DNA of 29,888 bases from a virus. The position numbers were made by a program, and so were the translations under genes. Shown one piece after another: positions 27,505-29,888 of the stretch (positions are counted from its first letter, which is position 1; the number at the start of each line of letters is the position of its first letter). The stretch spans positions 1 through 29,888 of IMG/VR virus record IMGVR_UViG_3300006737_000116; one strand, 5' to 3'. A model generated the notes under the pieces. That model did not search any database and was not told the DNA's origin. It saw nothing but the letters and a program-made list of their open reading frames with translations.

Positions 27505-27524
27505 AGTAATTTTCAACTAATAAT

Positions 27525-27553
27525 ATTATATCACAAAACTCGCTAACCGACAA
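27525..27553 (-). promoter_or_regulatory. sigma70-like promoter before the 45-residue gene
   Basis: The minus strand has TTGTCG (27553-27548), a 17-bp spacer, and a perfect TATAAT (27530-27525). The -35 lies in the last codons of the PAAR gene. The start would fall near 27518, with a ~14-nt leader before the ATG at 27504. It would let the host polymerase transcribe the small genes and SET gene apart from the late structural transcript. Confidence 0.6.
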
Positions 27554-27839
27554 CCACACTCGCATCGCCAGAAGAAATACTCCCTGCACATGCTGAATCA
27601 CCTTCACGGGCAAGACTCTTACCACCTGCCTTCACAGTTGAGGATCCTGCGTTAACAGCAGTGGTGTGTGGTACGCACTTCTCGCCAACCAAGATAGTAT
27701 GTGTTGTCAGGGCAGATCCATCAGTCGCTGCTGCTTTACCGCCTATAATCACAGTCTCTTCTCCAGATGCGATAGTAGTTACACTATCACAACCATGACC
27801 AGTATTCACTGAATCTCCTTTACGTGCTGCGTTCGGCAT
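27543..27839 (-). CDS. PAAR-repeat spike tip protein (gp5.4-like)
   Basis: 98 residues, close to T4 gp5.4 (97). PAAR features are RKGDS (6-10), repeated Gly-rich turns such as VIIGGKAAATDG and VKAGGKSLAREGDS, and metal-ligand candidates H15, C17, H47, C55, H58 and C84. PAAR proteins fold into a small metal-bound cone that caps the gp5 central spike and helps pierce the outer membrane. Three ATGs occur in a row (27845, 27842, 27839). The upstream GGAG is spaced 1, 4 and 7 nt from them, so the third is preferred; starting at 27845 would only add two Met. Confidence 0.9.
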   Translation of the reverse strand: MPNAARKGDSVNTGHGCDSVTTIASGEETVIIGGKAAATDGSALTTHTILVGEKCVPHTTAVNAGSSTVKAGGKSLAREGDSACAGSISSGDASVVVG

Positions 27840-27930
27840 CATCATTCTCCAATGCTATCTGTATACTATCGACAAACTTACCCATAGAAAGATGTAAAGT
27901 GTTTATCGATATAATGTCATGAATCATCAT
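27820..27930 (-). CDS. 36-residue micro-ORF overlapping the PAAR gene start
   Basis: An ATG at 27930 opens a 36-residue frame (MMIHDIISINTLHLSMGKFV, then DSIQIALENDDAERST) ending at a TAA inside the PAAR gene. A purine-rich GAGAG lies 4-8 bp upstream. The peptide is balanced and amphipathic rather than random, and it fills an otherwise empty 100-bp gap in a densely packed region. The PAAR Shine-Dalgarno lies inside it, so its translation could also open or block PAAR initiation. No family is recognised. Confidence 0.5.
   Translation of the reverse strand: MMIHDIISINTLHLSMGKFVDSIQIALENDDAERST
27847..27850 (-). promoter_or_regulatory. Shine-Dalgarno GGAG deciding the PAAR start
   Basis: GGAG on the minus strand is followed by A and three consecutive ATG codons. 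The 7-nt spacing to the third ATG (27839) is the most favourable. It is one of the few clear Shine-Dalgarno sequences in the window. Confidence 0.65.
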
Positions 27931-27943
27931 GATCTCTCTGTAC

Positions 27944-28162
27944 TCATCTTCCTGCATAACGACCTATCATATCGATCTTCTTATATAAGTCATTCAAAGT
28001 CTGGGTTAGCGTCATGTATTCCTCCGATGTAGGTGGCTTGTACATCAACTGGAGGTTCTCTAAACTCTTCACTTTCTGTTCTAAGTTCGTCAATCTCTGA
28101 GACAACTGCTGGAGTTGCTCTGTCAACTGTGTCATTATTAATTGTTGCTTTTGATCCATCAT
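27944..28162 (-). CDS. small coiled-coil protein in an overlapping frame, unknown
   Basis: 72 residues. Residues 8-38 form a strong coiled coil (heptad Leu/Val in LTEQLQQLSQRLTNLEQKVK), followed by an extended segment and a second helix (TLTQTLNDLYKKIDMIGRY). The frame opens with TAG-ATG-ATG directly behind AGGTG, which can serve as a Shine-Dalgarno. The first 173 bp overlap the 90-residue gene in another frame. The regular amphipathic pattern is hard to explain as a shadow, so I call it real. It may be a small hub/baseplate assembly factor given its neighbours; function is not known. Confidence 0.7.
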   Translation of the reverse strand: MMDQKQQLIMTQLTEQLQQLSQRLTNLEQKVKSLENLQLMYKPPTSEEYMTLTQTLNDLYKKIDMIGRYAGR

Positions 28163-28262
28163 CTACACCTGAATAACGTTTGGTGGCGGCATTCTCGAAA
28201 TCATCACAGAAGTGCTCGAAGTCTTCCAATGCCTTTTCATAATAGTTACGATCTTCTGTCAT
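27990..28262 (-). CDS. acidic small protein, unknown; 3' part overlaps another gene
   Basis: 90 residues from an ATG that overlaps the preceding stop (ATGA). The N-terminal 25 residues are an acidic helix (YYEKALEDFEHFCDDFENAA). The remainder is acidic, proline-containing and probably disordered, ending near HDANPDFE. From about residue 34 onward it shares DNA with the 72-residue coiled-coil gene in the +1 frame. The start is well supported by coupling. The C-terminal half may be constrained by the other frame or be of little importance. No family is recognised. Confidence 0.65.
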   Translation of the reverse strand: MTEDRNYYEKALEDFEHFCDDFENAATKRYSGVDDGSKATINNDTVDRATPAVVSEIDELRTESEEFREPPVDVQATYIGGIHDANPDFE

Positions 28263-28492
28263 AGTCCCATACCCTTGCCGAAACTTGACACTGGTTTACC
28301 TCCTGACATACCTGGCAAGTCTGCAAGGGGGTCATTTATAGGATCCTGTTTAAACCTTGAGTCTAATTCGAATTGTTCGAATCGTTTCTCCAAATGACTT
28401 AGACGGCGATCTATCGATTTCTCTACGTCATTCACTCTGCTTTGCAGTTGCATCATCTGCATTAGAATCTCACTTGTAGTAACTTCTGCCAT
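28259..28492 (-). CDS. small coiled-coil protein, unknown
   Basis: 77 residues from the ATG at 28492, two bases after the stop of the 61-residue gene. A longer frame to 28585 would overlap that gene by 91 bp and reads as a shadow. Residues 5-45 form a long charged coiled coil (LQSRVNDVEKSIDRRLSHLE), then a proline/glycine-rich tail (DPLADLPGMSGGKP) ends in GKGMGL. Its TGA overlaps the ATG of the 90-residue gene. A short helix plus flexible tail suits an oligomeric virion or assembly component. Function is unknown. Confidence 0.72.
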   Translation of the reverse strand: MAEVTTSEILMQMMQLQSRVNDVEKSIDRRLSHLEKRFEQFELDSRFKQDPINDPLADLPGMSGGKPVSSFGKGMGL

Positions 28493-28494
28493 TT

Positions 28495-28680
28495 TTATAA
28501 TATGATTATAGTAATTATAACACCCTCTGCGAAACTTAACCACTGTATCTGATAGTTTGATAACCCAGTTTTTTTCTGAAACCATCTGATGCTTTTCTTA
28601 TGAAGCATTGCGGATCCGATTCTTCGCTGGTTAAACCACCTTGCAACCTTCTCTGCTTTACTTAACTCTCTATATGCCAT
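28495..28680 (-). CDS. small basic protein with C-terminal hydrophobic segment
   Basis: 61 residues. The first 40 are basic and helical (ELSKAEKVARWFNQRRIGSA, then LHKKSIRWFQKKTG). The last 15 (WLSFAEGVIITIIIL) are hydrophobic and could be a tail anchor with the charged part in the cytoplasm. It is the first gene after the late-promoter motif at 28758-28765, with a 78-bp AT-rich leader and no clear Shine-Dalgarno. No family is recognised. Confidence 0.65.
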   Translation of the reverse strand: MAYRELSKAEKVARWFNQRRIGSAMLHKKSIRWFQKKTGLSNYQIQWLSFAEGVIITIIIL

Positions 28681-28757
28681 GATAAACTTTTTGAGGGATT
28701 TTTTTGCTGGAAAATTTTTTCTAAAACTATGGTTTTAAAATTTTAATTTTGTAATTA

Positions 28758-28765
28758 TATTTATC
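28758..28765 (-). promoter_or_regulatory. late promoter (GATAAATA) at the head of the structural cluster
   Basis: The minus strand reads GATAAATA, matching the NATAAATA late box of T4-like cyanophages, and runs directly into TATAAT (28759-28754). It lies between the terminator of the upstream unit and the first gene of the cluster, 78 bp from the ATG at 28680. No good -35 is found at 17 bp, favouring a phage late promoter over a host sigma70 promoter. Confidence 0.6.
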
Positions 28766-28840
28766 ACGCTCTGGGAAACGTTTGTAGGTTAGAAAGACGG
28801 TACTTTTTTCGCACGGGAGGGGGGGCATCGGGGGCATCAC

Positions 28841-28866
28841 AAAAAAACCCTGTCATGGGACAGGGT
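28841..28866 (-). terminator. rho-independent terminator after the 86-residue gene
   Basis: The minus strand forms ACCCTGTC-CCAT-GACAGGGT, an 8-bp perfect stem with a 4-nt loop, followed by seven T. It begins 12 bp after the TAG/TGA end of the 86-residue gene. The plus-strand reading has no T tract, so it acts on the minus strand only. Confidence 0.92.
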
Positions 28867-28877
28867 GTGTTATAATG

Positions 28878-29138
28878 CTAGAAGCAACCGTTGAGACTGT
28901 CGCCCCAACCTGATCTAAAATACTCCTCACGCTCACGGTCTCTGATTTGAGGATCGCCTAAGTCATCCATGACATCTTGTAAGAAGTTCACGGGTGAGAC
29001 TTCGACTGTGTGAGGTGCGATACCTGCAACCGCACGGTCATGCTCGGCAGTCATGCGAGCGAGAATCGATTTCATTGCTGCCTGTACAACAGGGTCACGG
29101 CGAGCAGATTCGTTTGTGAGAAAGATGTTTTTGTTCAT
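28878..29138 (-). CDS. small accessory protein, unknown
   Basis: 86 residues beginning MNKNIFLTNESARRDPVVQA. It is predicted helical and charged, with a C-terminal acidic/basic run (DDLGDPQIRDREREEYFRSG). No family is recognised. It is monocistronic: a sigma70-like promoter sits directly upstream and a strong terminator directly downstream. The -10 ends only 7 bp before the ATG, so the mRNA would have almost no leader. An internal ATG at residue 22 (after AGG-CAGCA) would give a 65-residue product if the message is not leaderless. The region looks like an early-expressed accessory unit. Confidence 0.7.
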   Translation of the reverse strand: MNKNIFLTNESARRDPVVQAAMKSILARMTAEHDRAVAGIAPHTVEVSPVNFLQDVMDDLGDPQIRDREREEYFRSGWGDSLNGCF

Positions 29139-29144
29139 GCTTCT

Positions 29145-29173
29145 ATTATAGAGGATGTGAACTCATGAATCAA
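29145..29173 (-). promoter_or_regulatory. sigma70-like promoter of the 86-residue gene
   Basis: TTGATT (29173-29168), a 17-bp spacer and TATAAT (29150-29145) occur on the minus strand. The expected transcription start falls at about 29138, the A of the ATG. The -35 overlaps the edge of a 7-bp inverted repeat at 29172-29192. Confidence 0.7.
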
Positions 29174-29192
29174 CAGAGCGTTACACTCTGTT
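29172..29192. repeat. 7-bp inverted repeat at gene end and promoter
   Basis: AACAGAG and CTCTGTT form a perfect 7-bp inverted repeat with a 7-nt loop. It covers the stop codon of the 47-residue gene and touches the -35 of the next promoter. No T tract follows on either strand, so it is more likely an operator or mRNA stem than a full terminator. Confidence 0.55.
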
Positions 29193-29324
29193 ATATTTGA
29201 CTAGTTCGCACCTGATGCCAGCACCTTGATAAAATGCGAGCATGTCCAACGCCTTATCCTTGGAAGAGAATGTAACGACTCTCCCGTTGCGTTGGTCGGT
29301 TGCTGTCCAGTAGCGAATGCTCAT
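29181..29324 (-). CDS. 47-residue hypothetical protein
   Basis: 47 residues reading MSIRYWTATDQRNGRVVTFS, then SKDKALDMLAFYQGAGIRCE and LVKYNRV. The pattern strand-turn-strand (RYWTATDQRNGRVVTFS), helix (KDKALDMLAFYQGAG), strand (CELVKY) is a sensible small alpha/beta fold. The ATG is two bases after the stop of the DUF3574-like gene, so it is probably co-transcribed with it. No family is recognised; the composition and compact spacing support a real gene. Confidence 0.68.
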   Translation of the reverse strand: MSIRYWTATDQRNGRVVTFSSKDKALDMLAFYQGAGIRCELVKYNRV

Positions 29325-29326
29325 AG

Positions 29327-29632
29327 TTAATTAAAAACGGCGTTGGTTTGTACTGTTGAGATCAAAACAGAATCCTGTCTGAATTGTTTCTTATATACTG
29401 CTGCTATGCAGTGCATGCTCAAGAGGTGCTCCTCAACCTCATTATCTGGACACTCAAGATAGAAAATCTTGGTGTTTTCAAGTTCACCTTTCCAAAGACC
29501 CTCGCCATCGATGAACGTGCCATACTCAAAATGTGGCATGATCTCACGCTTAATGAATGAGTTCATCATTGCATCAGTAACAGTTCCGTTGTCTGGAATG
29601 TTGCGACCCATGATTAGTTCAAGTCTTTTCAA
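29327..29632 (-). CDS. DUF3574-like small protein with TTG start
   Basis: 101 residues from a TTG at 29632, preceded by GGGAG at a 5-nt spacing. The first ATG (29611) has no ribosome site and would cut the first beta strand. The pattern LELIMGRNIPDNGTVTDAMM, then F-x(7)-F-x-YGTFIDGEGLWKG resembles DUF3574 proteins (LELyFGR...G..V...F....I...FP.G.T...G.GQW). The function of that family is not known. A TATAAT box inside a dyad lies just upstream. Domain assignment is from memory of the family consensus. Confidence 0.7.
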   Translation of the reverse strand: MKRLELIMGRNIPDNGTVTDAMMNSFIKREIMPHFEYGTFIDGEGLWKGELENTKIFYLECPDNEVEEHLLSMHCIAAVYKKQFRQDSVLISTVQTNAVFN

Positions 29633-29637
29633 ATGGT

Positions 29638-29642
29638 CTCCC
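29638..29642 (-). promoter_or_regulatory. Shine-Dalgarno GGGAG supporting a TTG start
   Basis: GGGAG on the minus strand lies 5 nt before TTG (29632-29630) and 26 nt before the first ATG (29611). The spacing favours initiation at TTG. Confidence 0.6.
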
Positions 29643-29646
29643 TTGT

Positions 29647-29667
29647 GTGTATACTATTATTATACAC
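29647..29667 (-). promoter_or_regulatory. TATAAT promoter element inside a perfect dyad
   Basis: GTGTATA and TATACAC are perfect 7-bp inverted copies separated by 7 bp, and the minus-strand TATAAT (29664-29659) overlaps one arm. Transcription would start near 29652 and give a short leader with GGGAG. No TTGACA-like -35 is seen at 16-18 bp, where the terminator hairpin lies. The dyad could be an operator. Confidence 0.5.
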
Positions 29668-29714
29668 AAAAAAAGCACCTCGTGGGGTGCTTGTGTACCA
29701 GTTCGTCAACTGGT
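29668..29714 (-). terminator. double-hairpin rho-independent terminator
   Basis: Directly after the TAG of the partial gene the minus strand forms ACCAGTT-GACG-AACTGGT (29714-29697). It then forms AAGCACC-CCACGA-GGTGCTT (29692-29673) followed by a run of T to 29668. The second stem with its T tract is a standard terminator; the first stem may support or regulate it. Confidence 0.88.
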
Positions 29715-29888
29715 CTATAGTTCACTCATCATTTCCATCATCTCGTCATAGTCTGCCATTGTCCAACTCGCTCCGTCTGGTGTTTGATTCATGCCCATAT
29801 CTTGCATCTCTATAATAAAATCAAACCATGAATCACAGCGTCTTGCTATGTTGTATAATACCTGGTCTCCTCCTACCCATAACGCACA
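29715..29888 (-). CDS. hypothetical protein, partial (N-terminus outside window)
   Basis: 57 C-terminal residues run open from the window edge to a TAG at 29717-29715. They include GDQVLYNIARRCDSWFDFII and end WTMADYDEMMEMMSEL, with a Met/Asp/Glu-rich tail. The frame is followed immediately by a double-hairpin terminator, which supports it as a real gene end. No family is recognised from this fragment. Confidence 0.65.
   Translation of the reverse strand, partial: CALWVGGDQVLYNIARRCDSWFDFIIEMQDMGMNQTPDGASWTMADYDEMMEMMSEL

Larger units (their letters stand above)
28681..28877. other. intergenic region, the longest gap in the window
   Basis: No coding frame is convincing here. Going down the minus strand it holds the terminator of the 86-residue gene (28866-28841), a C-rich tract (G-rich on the plus strand, about 28815-28834), the late-promoter box (28765-28758), and an AT-rich leader. 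It is the clear boundary between the accessory genes and the structural cluster. Confidence 0.75.

Noticed and set aside
28212-28397. Plus-strand frame of 61 codons with a hydrophobic start
   Set aside because: It is antisense to two coupled small genes and has no ribosome site; its hydrophobic stretch reflects the opposite strand's charged codons.
28493-28585. N-terminal extension of the 77-residue coiled-coil gene up to 28585
   Set aside because: It would overlap the 61-residue gene by 91 bp in another frame, while the ATG at 28492 follows that gene's stop by two bases.
1-29888. tRNA genes, integrase, transposase or attachment sites
   Set aside because: Looked for in the short intergenic gaps and coding regions; no cloverleaf, recombinase motif or flanking repeat was seen.

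Overview
The window looks like part of the virion-structure region of a large T4-like marine myovirus, most likely a cyanophage of Prochlorococcus or Synechococcus. The signs are an AT-rich base composition, every supported gene on the minus strand in tightly packed and overlapping order, recognisable T4-type baseplate wedge proteins (gp25, gp6, gp7-like, gp8), a PAAR spike tip, a giant DUF4815 virion protein, a repeat-built tail fibre with a collar domain, and 2-oxoglutarate/Fe(II) oxygenase genes beside the fibre. No photosynthesis gene, tRNA, integrase, insertion sequence or CRISPR array was seen, so the host cannot be fixed; a pelagiphage is an alternative.

Read in the direction of transcription (high to low coordinates), 29888-28867 holds small accessory genes: a partial unknown gene closed by a double-hairpin terminator, a TTG-started DUF3574-like gene, a 47-residue gene, and an 86-residue gene with its own sigma70-like promoter and a strong terminator. 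The stretch 28681-28877 carries no gene. It holds the terminator, a G-rich tract and a late-promoter motif (GATAAATA) that opens the next cluster.

From 28680 to 26873 there is a run of very small coupled genes (61, 77, 90, 72 and 36 residues), the PAAR tip protein, two small proteins of 45 and 49 residues, and a compact SET-domain protein. The 90- and 72-residue genes share 173 bp in different frames.

From 26872 to 14293 lies the baseplate wedge: gp25, gp6 and a 2853-residue gp7-like protein joined by TAATG and TAGTG stop/start overlaps, then gp8, preceded by two late-promoter boxes. This is the T4 order 5.4-(25)-6-7-8, but gp7 and gp8 are enlarged by repeat modules and a YHYH domain.

From 14261 to 1524 come the distal parts: a 2701-residue DUF4815 protein in the place of T4 gp9/gp10, a 73-residue coiled-coil protein, and a 1477-residue fibre with nine copies of a beta repeat, a collar domain and a histidine-rich tip. 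The last 1.5 kb holds a short kinase-like protein and two 2OG-Fe(II) oxygenases. The kinase-like gene is coupled to the fibre gene by TGATG and the two oxygenase genes to each other by ATGA. Their position suggests enzymes that modify virion or host surface components, which is inference only.
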